Shown: piece after piece, positions 7,639 through 16,993 of the stretch
Numbering within the stretch: the first letter of the stretch is position 1
Layout: every line of letters begins with the position of its first letter
NCBI GenBank assembly: GCA_964537555.1
Contig: CAZIAD010000010.1
Coordinates: 1 to 64,000, forward strand
Direction of reading: 5' to 3'
Source: CAYRWR01 sp964537555
GTDB lineage: Bacteria > Spirochaetota > Brevinematia > Brevinematales > CAYRWR01
Length of the DNA stretch: 64,000 nucleotides
Translations under genes and position numbers: made by a program
Notes under the pieces: model-generated
Seen by the model: the letters and a program-made list of their open reading frames with translations, nothing else
Told to the model about the DNA's origin: nothing
The model's database searches: none

Positions 7639-9411
7639 ATGAAATATCTGAGTAAAATCTGGATAGTACTCTTGTTGATGCTTCCTTCATTCTTAAATGC
7701 CCAGGAGATACAGTGGCAGATCATCAGTACCCTGTCCAATACACAAAGTTATTATGATCTCAAAATACGGGTCAGATCCAACACCGCCATAAAAAAGGCT
7801 GAAGTCTGGGCAGATCTGACTCAGTTTGACCTGGGCTCTCTTCCATTCCAAAAGATCAGCCGCAAAAATTATATTATTGAGCTCAAGCTCCCTCCCAGCA
7901 TAGTTAAAAAAGATTCTATAGAAATCAACCTGGTGGCCAGCAATAACAACAGTGAGATCTGGAGTACTAATGCCCTGATACAAAACTCCACAAAAATATT
8001 GCCCTCCCAGTTGAATGGCTGGGATGCCATCATGGACTTTGTGATCCTGGCTGTGATTTTAGCTCTGGCCACATTTCTCAAAAGAGTCCTGCCTATTTTT
8101 AAAAAATTTCTTATCCCCAATGCCATGATAGCGGGTATACTGGCTCTGGTCCTGGGGCCTGAAGTATTAGGCTGGGTATATTTTTCAGCTGACAGGCTCT
8201 TAAATATCGTGTATCACCTTATGGCTGTAGGTTTCATTGCCCTGACTTTAAAAGATGAAGAGGGTCCTCAGATCGGCTCACCCGTACCGGCTGGTGCCTA
8301 TATTGTGTCTACCTATCTGGTTCAGGGTATCCTGGGACTGGGTATCATGCTGATCATCATGTATTTCTTTAATCCCGCTATATTTGTACCCATCGGTGCA
8401 CTCCTGCCCCTGGGATTCGGCCAGGGCCCCGGACAGGCCCTGTCTATAGGTATGAGCTGGGAAGGGCTGGTAGATAGTAATAATGTCTTCCGGGGCCTGA
8501 CAGGCGGGGGTAAGATCGGGGTCACTATAGCTACCCTGGGTTTTGTATGGGCCACTATCGGTGGCGTGATCTATATGAATATACTTAATAAAAAAATTCA
8601 GTCCAAAAAGAAAAAAGAAAAACTCCATGAAAAATCAGTCAGTTCTCATGAACAAAAAGACAGAAGAAAAAGTGATTCTGTAGATCACATGAGTATTCAG
8701 CTCTTTCTCATAGGTATAGTTTATTTATTCACTTACCTGACCCTGGTCCTGTTTACCTGGCTACTTCCTAAAATGGGTAATTTCGGTGAAAATCTGGCCA
8801 GAATGTTTTGGGGATTTCATTTCATCTTCGGAGCGGTGTATGCTATGATCTTAAAGAAGATACTTCATAAGCTGCGGCAGAAAAAGAAGCTCCCTTCACA
8901 GTATCCGAATAACCGGATACTGACCCGTATCGCCGGTACCTCCTTTGACTATATGATCACCGCATCAATAGCATCCATTTCCCTGACCATATTTATGGCA
9001 AATGCCGTCCCTATCATGCTCATCACTACTATCGGGGGATTTGTGACCCTGTTTTTTGTCCAGCACATCGCTAGAAGATATTATAAAGATCACACCCTGG
9101 AATACTCAGTAGCTATGTTCGGTATGCTGACCGGCACCATCTCTACCGGTATGGCTCTGCTCAAGGAAGTGGACCCCAGATTAAAGTCACCCGTTGCAGA
9201 AGATATGGTACTGGGATCAGGAACAGGCCTCCTTTTCGGCTTCCCAATTCTGTTGATCCTGCCGGTCATAGTGAAGGGTTATGTCGATAATAAACCCAGC
9301 CTGTATTGGCTCAGTATAGGCCTGTTTGCAGTCTGTCTGGCCGTATTGTTATTAGTGATCCATCTGACTCGCAGAAAAGCCATGAAGAAAATTAAATCTA
9401 CTCACAAATGA
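7639..9411 (+). CDS. GltS-like transporter with an extracytoplasmic N-terminal domain
   Basis: 590 residues. A signal peptide (1-21) and about 105 residues of beta-rich, Ig-like sequence precede a transporter domain with roughly 10-11 membrane segments. The transporter part has FLKRVLPIFKKFLIPNAMIA and GFGQGPGQALSIGMSWE, which match the sodium:glutamate symporter (GltS, ESS) fold and its glycine-rich re-entrant loop. A lysine-rich loop of about 45 residues splits the two halves near 315-355. GltS proteins lack an N-terminal exported domain, so this is a fusion. The substrate is probably an amino or carboxylic acid but cannot be fixed. The gene ends at a shared terminator facing a convergent gene. 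Confidence 0.7.
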   Translation: MKYLSKIWIVLLLMLPSFLNAQEIQWQIISTLSNTQSYYDLKIRVRSNTAIKKAEVWADLTQFDLGSLPFQKISRKNYIIELKLPPSIVKKDSIEINLVASNNNSEIWSTNALIQNSTKILPSQLNGWDAIMDFVILAVILALATFLKRVLPIFKKFLIPNAMIAGILALVLGPEVLGWVYFSADRLLNIVYHLMAVGFIALTLKDEEGPQIGSPVPAGAYIVSTYLVQGILGLGIMLIIMYFFNPAIFVPIGALLPLGFGQGPGQALSIGMSWEGLVDSNNVFRGLTGGGKIGVTIATLGFVWATIGGVIYMNILNKKIQSKKKKEKLHEKSVSSHEQKDRRKSDSVDHMSIQLFLIGIVYLFTYLTLVLFTWLLPKMGNFGENLARMFWGFHFIFGAVYAMILKKILHKLRQKKKLPSQYPNNRILTRIAGTSFDYMITASIASISLTIFMANAVPIMLITTIGGFVTLFFVQHIARRYYKDHTLEYSVAMFGMLTGTISTGMALLKEVDPRLKSPVAEDMVLGSGTGLLFGFPILLILPVIVKGYVDNKPSLYWLSIGLFAVCLAVLLLVIHLTRRKAMKKIKSTHK

Positions 9412-9436
9412 TTTTTAAGCTATATGAGCTGGAATG

Positions 9437-9468
9437 AAAAAATGCCCTCGGATGAGGGCATTTTTTTT
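9437..9468. terminator. Bidirectional terminator between convergent genes
   Basis: AAAATGCCCTC and GAGGGCATTTT arms around a short loop with an A run on one side and a T run on the other. It can end both the transporter gene and the minus-strand cyclase operon. Confidence 0.85.
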
Positions 9469-9484
9469 GAGCTTATTCCTGTTT

Positions 9485-10279
9485 TTAAAACTCGTTATAG
9501 ACTACTGCAAATATCAGATATAAAGACTTCCGGTTAAACTTTTCTCCCTGGGCTTTTAATTTCGCTTCCAGTTCCTGACGGCTTATGGTAGGTTCATCCT
9601 TTCTCATCTGTATCACTTTTTTAAGGAGCTGTGTGTCTATCGGAGTGACCTTACCAAACAATCCCCTGTTTTGCAGAGAGAGTACAGCGATCTTTAGGCG
9701 GTAGTTTTCCAGCTGAACCGTCTCCAGTGCCATATCCAGCTCTTCCAGCTTGGAAAGTATATAATCCGGGTCATTACGCTTTATGTAGGCATCAGGATTT
9801 TTCATGGCCTGGGACATTTTCTTTATGAGTTCTGATTCATTAATATACATACCTTTGATGCGCATAAAGGCTACTCCCTTCATCATGCGGAAGTCATAGG
9901 TCATTCCTTCTTCGAAGTACAGAAATAGTCCGGCAGGCACATTGGCCGAGATATCCTGGCCATCCACTTTGAGGACCTGAGGCAGGACTACCATTTTCAT
10001 ATCCATATCTTTTACTTCAAATCTGATCTCTTTTATTTCCATACTCTGCCAGTTGACAAATTCTTTGTGGAAAGAGACAACCTTATCCTGCATTTTTTCA
10101 TTAAGAATTCCACTATACACCAGCTGAAATGTGTTGGATAAGGGCCCCTGGATACTCAGAGTAGTCTTGTCATCTTCGGTGAGGGTGGATAGAACGGTAT
10201 AATTTTTAGACTTCCATTCCCAGGCCAGTAAAGGGCTGGAAAATGCAGCCAGAAGCATTATTATCAGTATTTTTTTCAT
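9485..10279 (-). CDS. Secreted protein of unknown function, cyclase operon
   Basis: 264 residues with a signal peptide (1-19, ending LLA-WEW). The body is beta-rich to about residue 150, then helical (LDMALETVQLENYRLKIAVL), and ends FAVVYNEF. No known family is recognised. The start overlaps the end of the preceding coiled-coil gene by four bases (ATGA), so the two are translationally coupled and both lie downstream of a nucleotide cyclase. It may be a periplasmic partner of the coiled-coil protein. The last residue of the chain is phenylalanine, but there is no clear barrel. Confidence 0.7.
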   Translation of the reverse strand: MKKILIIMLLAAFSSPLLAWEWKSKNYTVLSTLTEDDKTTLSIQGPLSNTFQLVYSGILNEKMQDKVVSFHKEFVNWQSMEIKEIRFEVKDMDMKMVVLPQVLKVDGQDISANVPAGLFLYFEEGMTYDFRMMKGVAFMRIKGMYINESELIKKMSQAMKNPDAYIKRNDPDYILSKLEELDMALETVQLENYRLKIAVLSLQNRGLFGKVTPIDTQLLKKVIQMRKDEPTISRQELEAKLKAQGEKFNRKSLYLIFAVVYNEF

Positions 10280-11676
10280 TTAAAAGCCTCCTGCTTTAGG
10301 ATCAGAATCTTGTCCAGTGACTTGATGGAATTACTGGGGGACTGTTCTATAATATTCAGGCGTACACTATCGACCAATGGGGTGAGACTGACCCGGGCAA
10401 TAAACTGCTGGTCTCCCCGGAATACTATAGCTTCTTCCCCTTTTTCTACTTCATAGATATCGTCAATAAAAGCTATGATATTGGTTTTATTCCTTGCATC
10501 CAGTACATAGCCGCTTTCCCGGTTTTCACTGGAGTAGGACTGCAGGGCCCATCTGTAATAGTCCAGCAGGGTCATCTTGGCAGACAGTTCGGTGGCCAGA
10601 GAATACCACAGGTTCTCATAGGTGTGTTTATTCAGAGCCATTAAGTAGATCAGCTCATCCAGAGCGGGTGCGACTGAATTGGTATAGGGGACACTATCCA
10701 GTCTTCCCAGAATAGCATCAATATACAATAGCTGGGACCTCATGGCATTAAACTCTTTTTGAGTCATGATCTTTTCCTGTTCCAGGAGAGGGTACCATGA
10801 CCATTGCCGGGGAAATGTCTTATCATTACCCTTGTATTTTGGTGATGCCTCGGTGATGGCATCTGTGATTCCGTATTCTTTCAGGACCTGTTTTACCGAG
10901 AATTTCGGGTTATACTTAAGGATCAACAGGTTCTGCATCTGCATATTGTACTTTTCTATCCTCTCGATCTCTTTTCTATGATCATTATTGATCTGCTCGA
11001 TACGGGCTTCATTGTCATTGCGCAGCTTCTGAAGCTGTAGTTCATATAGTTTTTGATAGGAATTCATGACTGTCTCGGTCTGCTTGGCTGATGCCATTAC
11101 CTCGTTATCCATCTGGGCATATTCAGCCTCCAGATTGGCGATCTCGATCTCTTTTTCATTGATCAGATTCTTATACTGAGAAGTGACTCCGGCCAGCTGG
11201 CGCTCCAGTTTTTTATCCAGCTCTTTGATATGGGCTTCTTTTTCTGCGCGGGGAATATCACTGGTCAGGACGATCTGTTTTTCCAGGGCAATAGCGTCTT
11301 TTACGGAATACAGCTTTTCCTGTTGTTTCTTTTTTAAAGCATCTGCCTCCGCTCTTAATTGATTGAGCTGATACTCGATCTTTTTAGCACTGCCCAATAG
11401 CTGTTCCAGATTGAGATCTTCGAAATCTTTTATATCAATATCTGTCTTTTGGGATAGATTCTGAATGTATATTGATCCCAGAAAAGAAGCTCCCACTATA
11501 GCTATGAGAAACAGAGCTAATAACAGATAGGCTGTGGTCTTTTTGTTCTTCTTGGCCTTGGCAAACTCACTTTCCAGAGAATATAAATCAGGTGCCCCGC
11601 CGGACTCGACCACTGCATTCTGCAGGAAAATGTTAGTCCCTTCCTGTGAACCCTTTACTTTGTTTTCATTGTCCAT
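10276..11676 (-). CDS. Membrane-anchored coiled-coil protein, cyclase operon
   Basis: 466 residues. An N-terminal cytoplasmic tail (about 50 residues) is followed by one membrane segment (TTAYLLLALFLIAIVGASF) and then a long coiled coil (about 85-250) with heptads such as QLNQLRAEADALKKK. A mixed C-terminal domain follows. I chose the ATG at 11676, which has AAAGGA five bases before it; an earlier in-frame ATG (11700) has no ribosome site. It overlaps the end of the cyclase gene by 22 bases. The topology suggests a periplasmic scaffold. I do not recognise the family. Confidence 0.75.
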   Translation of the reverse strand: MDNENKVKGSQEGTNIFLQNAVVESGGAPDLYSLESEFAKAKKNKKTTAYLLLALFLIAIVGASFLGSIYIQNLSQKTDIDIKDFEDLNLEQLLGSAKKIEYQLNQLRAEADALKKKQQEKLYSVKDAIALEKQIVLTSDIPRAEKEAHIKELDKKLERQLAGVTSQYKNLINEKEIEIANLEAEYAQMDNEVMASAKQTETVMNSYQKLYELQLQKLRNDNEARIEQINNDHRKEIERIEKYNMQMQNLLILKYNPKFSVKQVLKEYGITDAITEASPKYKGNDKTFPRQWSWYPLLEQEKIMTQKEFNAMRSQLLYIDAILGRLDSVPYTNSVAPALDELIYLMALNKHTYENLWYSLATELSAKMTLLDYYRWALQSYSSENRESGYVLDARNKTNIIAFIDDIYEVEKGEEAIVFRGDQQFIARVSLTPLVDSVRLNIIEQSPSNSIKSLDKILILKQEAFK

Positions 11677-13370
11677 ATTCCTTTCCAATCCTCCGGACAT
11701 TTATAATTTTTAGTCCTGTCTTTAAACACATCCACCAGAGGGAGACTGCACTTTTTAAAATGAGTGAGGGCAGTCTTCCAGTCTCCTTTATAGTAATAAT
11801 CCAATCCCGTTGAAAATCCCTTCAGCTCTTCAGCTACCTGACTGGAATAGTTCTCATCCAGGATAGGCCAGTAAATACGTTTACCGATGGTCTTACCTTT
11901 GACCTGGACCTGATCTATTTCTATAAAATGCAATCCTGAATCAGGGTTATTCTTTTCTATGTCTTCTTTTATAAATTCTGATACAATGACAGGGATCTTA
12001 TAAATACGGGTCAGGCCTTCCAGGCGGGAGGCAGAGTTCACATTATCTCCGATCACAGTATTCGTCATACGTTCATTGGATCCAATGTTACCATAAAAGA
12101 CATGCCCGCCGTCAATACCTACCCCGATCTCCAGTAATACCGCTTTGTAGACTCTTTCTTCAGCATCGGTGAGGGCTCCCCGTTCTGCCACGATCTGTTC
12201 CTTGATCTCGTGCATACGTACTCTCAGGGATCGGGCTACTTCCTGCAGGGCATAAGCTGAGCGTACCGCCTGTATACTCTTATCATTACTACCCCTGTCC
12301 TCCAGGGCACCGTAAACCGCCAGAAGTGCATCACCGATGATAGACCCGATGATCCCGTCTTCATGCAGTATCTCCCGGATAGCCTGGTCATAGTGCAGGT
12401 TCAGCAGCTTGATGATATCATTACCCAGCGTCTCGGTCATATAGGTAAAGCCTTTGATATCAGAGAAAAGCATGGTGAGCTCTTTACGGGAGCCTTCCAG
12501 CTTGATATGACGTTCTCTGTAGGCTTTCAGCGCAGTATCCTTGTTGACGAATTTTCTGAAAATACCCAGAAGGTTATTGATCATGGAGGACAAAGAGTTA
12601 AATGCCATGCCCAGAAACGTGACATCATCATTGGCTGCACCCGTCATATTGATGAGCTCGAGCTGCATATTCTTGGTCATATTCATGATCCGGTGGGTGA
12701 TCACCCCTACGAATCTCAGAATATAATTAAGCATAAACATGCCTACCAGGGCCATCAACACCGTGACTACCAGGATGATGATGGAGACCGTCCCGAATAT
12801 CTTCCGTGATTCTGAGTAAAACTCATTGAGTTCCTCTCCCCTGACCAGGAAGGTATTCCAGTCCGGGTTGTACTTATAGATCGCCATATATTTTTGCTTA
12901 TTATAGGTGAGGGTGACTACACCATCCTCCACCCCTTTTCTGAGATTATCATTCATGAGAGTCAGGTTTTTAAGGTCGGTAAATGCGGCCTGAGGAGAGA
13001 CATCCTTACTGGCCTGAAATAAAAAGGTACCATTGGTATTTATACCTAATGCAATTGACTGTTTACCTTTCAGCTCATTCAGAGCCTGCCGGGAAATATT
13101 GGAAATAGAACTTTCCTCTTCCAGGGTATACTTATAGATCTCATAGCGGTTTTTAGCATTGTTATAGAGGCTTTTCAAATCCTTTACCAGGAGCTGCCGG
13201 GTCTGTTTGATCAGCTCAGCACGGTTGAACATCAGGTTGATATAGTTAGTAGCTATATTGGATACCAGGATAAATAAGGTGAATGTGATAGCGATCTTTA
13301 GAGTAACGGGAAAGACGCGGGTGTCCCCGATCTTGCTGCCGAACATGGCTTCCCAGATCTTTTTAAACAT
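11655..13370 (-). CDS. Class III adenylate/guanylate cyclase, membrane sensor type
   Basis: 571 residues. Two membrane segments (about 22-42 and 193-217) enclose an external sensor domain, followed by a HAMP-like linker and the catalytic domain (about 298-520). Metal-binding aspartates are in LFSDIKGFTYMTE and GDALLAVYG, and the substrate and transition-state residues in IGDNVNSASRLEG. An insertion of about 30 charged residues (KEQIVAERGALTDAEERVYK) sits between the two aspartate blocks. It probably makes cAMP in response to a periplasmic signal; the nucleotide is not certain. GGGGG lies before the ATG. The next two genes are overlapping members of the same operon. Confidence 0.88.
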   Translation of the reverse strand: MFKKIWEAMFGSKIGDTRVFPVTLKIAITFTLFILVSNIATNYINLMFNRAELIKQTRQLLVKDLKSLYNNAKNRYEIYKYTLEEESSISNISRQALNELKGKQSIALGINTNGTFLFQASKDVSPQAAFTDLKNLTLMNDNLRKGVEDGVVTLTYNKQKYMAIYKYNPDWNTFLVRGEELNEFYSESRKIFGTVSIIILVVTVLMALVGMFMLNYILRFVGVITHRIMNMTKNMQLELINMTGAANDDVTFLGMAFNSLSSMINNLLGIFRKFVNKDTALKAYRERHIKLEGSRKELTMLFSDIKGFTYMTETLGNDIIKLLNLHYDQAIREILHEDGIIGSIIGDALLAVYGALEDRGSNDKSIQAVRSAYALQEVARSLRVRMHEIKEQIVAERGALTDAEERVYKAVLLEIGVGIDGGHVFYGNIGSNERMTNTVIGDNVNSASRLEGLTRIYKIPVIVSEFIKEDIEKNNPDSGLHFIEIDQVQVKGKTIGKRIYWPILDENYSSQVAEELKGFSTGLDYYYKGDWKTALTHFKKCSLPLVDVFKDRTKNYKCPEDWKGIWTMKTK

Positions 13371-13397
13371 TTTGCCCCCAATGTCTATACTGTTTTT

Positions 13398-13425
13398 ATT
13401 ATAACCAATGTTAGAGAAAACTCAA
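13398..13425 (-). promoter_or_regulatory. Promoter of the cyclase operon
   Basis: On the minus strand, TTGAGT (13420-13425), a 16-bp spacer and TATAAT (13398-13403), 28 bases before the cyclase ATG. Confidence 0.6.
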
Positions 13426-13545
13426 ATTTTTTTCCGCTTAATTTCATAGTTTTTTTCAGGGAATAGCTACCGGGGGACTGCCCGACAGGATAGCACAATA
13501 CTTTTATCACAAATATACCTGAGGCTTATCTTTCTGTGCTATAAT

Positions 13546-13574
13546 TTGACACCGGGCCTGCTTTCCCTGATAAT
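13546..13574 (+). promoter_or_regulatory. Promoter of the peptide-binding lipoprotein gene
   Basis: TTGACA (13546-13551), a 17-bp spacer and GATAAT (13569-13574), 25 bases before the chosen ATG. The rest of the 13371-13599 spacer shows nothing else I can name. Confidence 0.7.
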
Positions 13575-13599
13575 AGTATCAAATCTTTAAGGAGTGACT

Positions 13600-15228
13600 A
13601 TGAAAAAGACTGTGCTGGGTATAATGATGGCCATACTGGCTTTGAGTGCCTGTGAGCAGGGCAGTGACAGTGCCAGAGATCCTAACACATTATACACCCT
13701 GATGTCTGCCAACCCCAATACACTGAACGTAGTCTCTGCAGTTGACGCCTACGCAAATGTCATACATCAGCGCATATCCGACCCTCTGCTGGAGATGGAT
13801 AAAGACCTCAATATCATGCCCTGTGTGGCGAAATCCTGGAAATGGGTGAAGCAGGATGGCCTGCTGATCCTGGAATTTAAACTCAGGGATGATGTTTACT
13901 GGCACGACGGGATAAAGATGACAGCCCAGGACTGGGTATATACTTTCTCTGTAATCACCAATGTCAATTCCAAAGCATTCAACAAAAGCGTGAAATTCAA
14001 AGAAGGGACCAACTGGGTAGTGGACTGGGTAAAAGCCCCCGATGATTATACTCTGCAGGTCGCCTATAACAGGCCCTTTGCTCCAGCGTTAATGAGCTGG
14101 GTTGATATGTTTGCCTTACCCCGTCATATCTATGAAAAACTGAACTGGGAGGAATTTCATGCCAGCCCTTACAACCGCTCTCCTTTGGGAAATGGCGCAT
14201 TTATGTTTAAAAAATGGACTACCGGTAAACAAATAGAACTGGTAGCCAATACTAATTACTGGCGTACCGCCCCATTGATGAAACGGATACTGTATAAGAT
14301 CATCAATGATGATAACGTTGCTTTGATAGCGTTTAGAAATGGGGACTTCGATATTTTTGCATTTACTCCTGAGCAATACCTGCTGGAAGCAAAAAAAGAC
14401 TACTTTAGCAATGATTATACTGTGGTAACCTATTCTACATTTAGTACAGGCCAGCTGGCCTGGAACTGTGCCAGTAATTCGATTTTTTCCGATAGACTGG
14501 TCCGCAGAGCTATGACCCATGCCCTGGATAGAGTGACCATAGCACGGGAGATCCTCCATGGATTTTCAACAATAATCACAGGCCCCAATTATATTAACAG
14601 CTGGGCCTACGATAAATCTATTAAGCCATGGCCATTTGATCTGGAAAAAAGTGCCTCTCTTCTCAAACAGGCCGGTTGGAGTGATACGGATAAAGATGGT
14701 ATTTTAGATAAAGACGGGAGGCCTTTAAAATTTGAGGTATTAATGGGTAGTGGCAGCCCTGACCAGGAGACCATGATGCTCAATCTTAGGCAAAACCTTC
14801 AGAAGATCGGAGTAGATATGGAAATCCGTCCTCTGGAATGGGGCGCTCTGTCTACTCGTCTCAGAAATAAAGAGTTTGATGCTATCATGTTTGGATGGAG
14901 TCTGGACTATGATCCGGATCTCTATGATATCTTCCATTCTGATTCAATAAAAGACGGCCTGAACTACGGTTCTTACTCCAACCCTAAAATCGATGCCCTT
15001 ATCTCTCTGGACCGTCATACTCTGGATAAAAACCAAAGGATCAAGTACCAGTTCCAGATGCACCAAATCTTACATGAAGATCAGGTCTATACCCATTTAT
15101 TTTCCCGAAAAGCAATAGTAGCGATAAGGAAAAACCTAAAAGGATGGGGAATAGGTAAAGATGGTCTATTTAATTATTATCCGGGGCTTGATGCCATCTA
15201 CCGGGATATACCCGCTACAAATAAGTGA
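13600..15228 (+). CDS. Oligopeptide ABC transporter substrate-binding lipoprotein
   Basis: 542 residues. The lipobox LALSACEQ gives a lipidated N-terminus. The body follows the OppA/SBP_bac_5 plan: an early TLNVVSAVDAYANVI, the domain DPLLEMD then LEFKLRDDVYWHDG, and late LRNKEFDAIMFGW and YDPDLYDIFHS. It binds peptides or related solutes for an ABC importer. No permease or ATPase genes are next to it, so it is an orphan binding protein. I chose ATG at 13600, six bases after AAGGAG; the GTG at 13594 overlaps that ribosome site. A terminator follows directly. Confidence 0.88.
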   Translation: MKKTVLGIMMAILALSACEQGSDSARDPNTLYTLMSANPNTLNVVSAVDAYANVIHQRISDPLLEMDKDLNIMPCVAKSWKWVKQDGLLILEFKLRDDVYWHDGIKMTAQDWVYTFSVITNVNSKAFNKSVKFKEGTNWVVDWVKAPDDYTLQVAYNRPFAPALMSWVDMFALPRHIYEKLNWEEFHASPYNRSPLGNGAFMFKKWTTGKQIELVANTNYWRTAPLMKRILYKIINDDNVALIAFRNGDFDIFAFTPEQYLLEAKKDYFSNDYTVVTYSTFSTGQLAWNCASNSIFSDRLVRRAMTHALDRVTIAREILHGFSTIITGPNYINSWAYDKSIKPWPFDLEKSASLLKQAGWSDTDKDGILDKDGRPLKFEVLMGSGSPDQETMMLNLRQNLQKIGVDMEIRPLEWGALSTRLRNKEFDAIMFGWSLDYDPDLYDIFHSDSIKDGLNYGSYSNPKIDALISLDRHTLDKNQRIKYQFQMHQILHEDQVYTHLFSRKAIVAIRKNLKGWGIGKDGLFNYYPGLDAIYRDIPATNK

Positions 15229-15235
15229 TCTAAAC

Positions 15236-15267
15236 AAGGGAGTTTTCTTGACTGAAAACTCCCTTTT
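15236..15267 (+). terminator. Terminator after the peptide-binding lipoprotein gene
   Basis: AAGGGAGTTTTC pairs with GAAAACTCCCTT around a six-base loop, followed by T residues. Confidence 0.8.
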
Positions 15268-15317
15268 ACTTAAACTGAGTCTCATTTTGGAGACGTATCC
15301 CCTGTGAGGAGGAAGAG

Positions 15318-16391
15318 ATGACTAAATCAGAAATGCAAAAACTAAAAAAAGCTGATCTTTTAAAACTTGCTAAAGACAAAGGAATCAAAGTAGCTGCCAC
15401 AGCTACCAAAGAACAGATCATCGATGCACTGGCTGGAACTGCCAGGAAAACCCCGGCCAAGCCAAAGGCATCAAAAAAGACTGTCACTACCCCCCAGCTC
15501 TCCGGTATCAGTGATACCATGAAAGGAGAAAGTAAAAAGTTTGAGATCGAAGACAGACGAGCCTATATGGAGCCCTCCTATGAGCTCAAAGGGGATGAGA
15601 CCTACACCCTGCCCCAGGAATACGGGGATACTAAGCTCACCATCCTGGTCCAGGACCCCCACTGGATGCACGCCTACTGGGAGATCAATGCCGAAAGCCG
15701 TAAGAAATTCAGCATAGAAAAAGGCAAGCATAGTTCTACCGTATTGATCCGGCTCTATAACGCCAGTGACGCTGACTATATGGATATCCAGATAGATGAT
15801 AACACCCGGAGCTGGTACTTCAAAGTACCCGAACCGGCTAAGTCCTACTATGCTGAGATCGGAGTGCTCAGCCCTAAGGGTGAGTTCAGAGCTATTGCCC
15901 GCTCCAATACCGTGAATGTCCCCGCCAATAAAGCAGCCGACACCATCGATGAACAGTGGCACCTGCCTGATGCAGCCCACAGAGAAGAGGTGTTTAAGAA
16001 GTCCGGGGGTTATGTCATCCATAAACAGGTCGGGTCTCAGTCTATGGCAGAATGGATGATACAGCCTGAAAGTATGTCCAGTGCAGGTAGTGCCGGTAGC
16101 GGCAGCGGCGGTGTAGCCGCAAAAAAGCCTCCCCAGGATACCAAACGCAGCTTCTGGGCGGAACTTCATACCGAACTGATCGTATACGGTGCTACTGAAC
16201 CTGACGCCAATGTGACGGTAGGCGGTGTACCCGTTAAGTTAAGCCCTAACGGGACCTTTTCTATCCGTTTTTACCTTAAGGATGGAGAACATAATGTACC
16301 CTTTATCGCTACATCCAGGGATCTGATCGACACTATCCAGATCACTCCCTATGTCTCCAAGCATACTGAAAGAAAAGAATTTAAAAATTAA
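15318..16391 (+). CDS. DUF4912 protein with N-terminal Rho-N/SAP-like domain
   Basis: 357 residues. The first 45 (LKKADLLKLAKDKGIKVAAT) match the Rho-N/SAP-like helix-extended-loop-helix fold. A linker precedes a DUF4912 domain (about 85-210) with PHWMHAYWEINAE and SRWYF-like strands. A glycine/serine linker (255-268) leads to a C-terminal beta domain (ELIVYGATEPDANVTVGG) that resembles an Ig-like fold. DUF4912 is found in spirochaetes, Thermotogae and Clostridia, with no assigned function. There is no signal peptide, so it is cytoplasmic. GAGGAGG precedes the ATG. Confidence 0.8.
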   Translation: MTKSEMQKLKKADLLKLAKDKGIKVAATATKEQIIDALAGTARKTPAKPKASKKTVTTPQLSGISDTMKGESKKFEIEDRRAYMEPSYELKGDETYTLPQEYGDTKLTILVQDPHWMHAYWEINAESRKKFSIEKGKHSSTVLIRLYNASDADYMDIQIDDNTRSWYFKVPEPAKSYYAEIGVLSPKGEFRAIARSNTVNVPANKAADTIDEQWHLPDAAHREEVFKKSGGYVIHKQVGSQSMAEWMIQPESMSSAGSAGSGSGGVAAKKPPQDTKRSFWAELHTELIVYGATEPDANVTVGGVPVKLSPNGTFSIRFYLKDGEHNVPFIATSRDLIDTIQITPYVSKHTERKEFKN

Positions 16392-16410
16392 ATAATTAGC
16401 TGCAATTCTA

Positions 16411-16444
16411 AACGTCCGTAATATTCAATATTACGGACGTTTTT
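16411..16444 (+). terminator. Terminator after the DUF4912 gene
   Basis: A near-perfect 15-base inverted repeat (AACGTCCGTAATATT with its complement) and a T run. Confidence 0.85.
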
Positions 16445-16448
16445 AGCA

Positions 16449-16477
16449 TTGACAAATTATCCATTTGTCTCTATAGT
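16449..16477 (+). promoter_or_regulatory. Promoter of the phosphodiesterase-ybeY operon
   Basis: TTGACA (16449-16454), a 17-bp spacer and TATAGT (16472-16477), about 27 bases before the start codon. Confidence 0.7.
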
Positions 16478-16503
16478 ATTTTAAGAACACAAAGGAGAAA
16501 GGC

Positions 16504-16992
16504 TTGGCCCGCTTGATTATAGTCAGTGACTCCCACGGTAATATCTCAAAGATCGATGATATTCTCAGAAAATACGAAAACAAGTTCGATTATTTTATAC
16601 ATCTAGGCGACAGGATTTATGATATGATATCCTTTACCGATGTGATTCCCCGGCTCATTGCCATCAGGGGAAATATAGAGCTGCATAATCCTATGCATTC
16701 AGACCTGGGTCAGAATGAAGTCAGTATGGACATCGAGGGCATGAAACTGTTTATCACCCATGGCAGCCGCTATAGTGTAGAATCCACCCTGGTTTTTTTA
16801 AAAAAGCACGCTGCTAAACTGGGAGCCCAGATAGTCCTGTTTGGCCATACTCACATGAAATTCCTGGAATTCCAGGATGGCATATTGTTCTTTAACCCGG
16901 GGGCTCTGGTGGATAATGATTACGGAATACTGGAGATAGAGGACGGTGAGATCACCAGCATAGAGCACAGCTATCTGTCGGAGAGGTGGTGA
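16504..16992 (+). CDS. YfcE/MJ0936-type metallophosphodiesterase
   Basis: 162 residues with the calcineurin-type metal motifs in order: SDSHGN, HLGDR, RGNIE, THGSR and GHTHM. It matches the small YfcE/MJ0936 phosphodiesterases that hydrolyse phosphodiesters with manganese or similar metals. The start codon is TTG, six bases after AAAGGAG; no other start fits. Its stop lies one base before the ATG of ybeY, so the two are co-transcribed. The natural substrate is unknown. Confidence 0.85.
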   Translation: MARLIIVSDSHGNISKIDDILRKYENKFDYFIHLGDRIYDMISFTDVIPRLIAIRGNIELHNPMHSDLGQNEVSMDIEGMKLFITHGSRYSVESTLVFLKKHAAKLGAQIVLFGHTHMKFLEFQDGILFFNPGALVDNDYGILEIEDGEITSIEHSYLSERW

Positions 16993-16993
16993 T

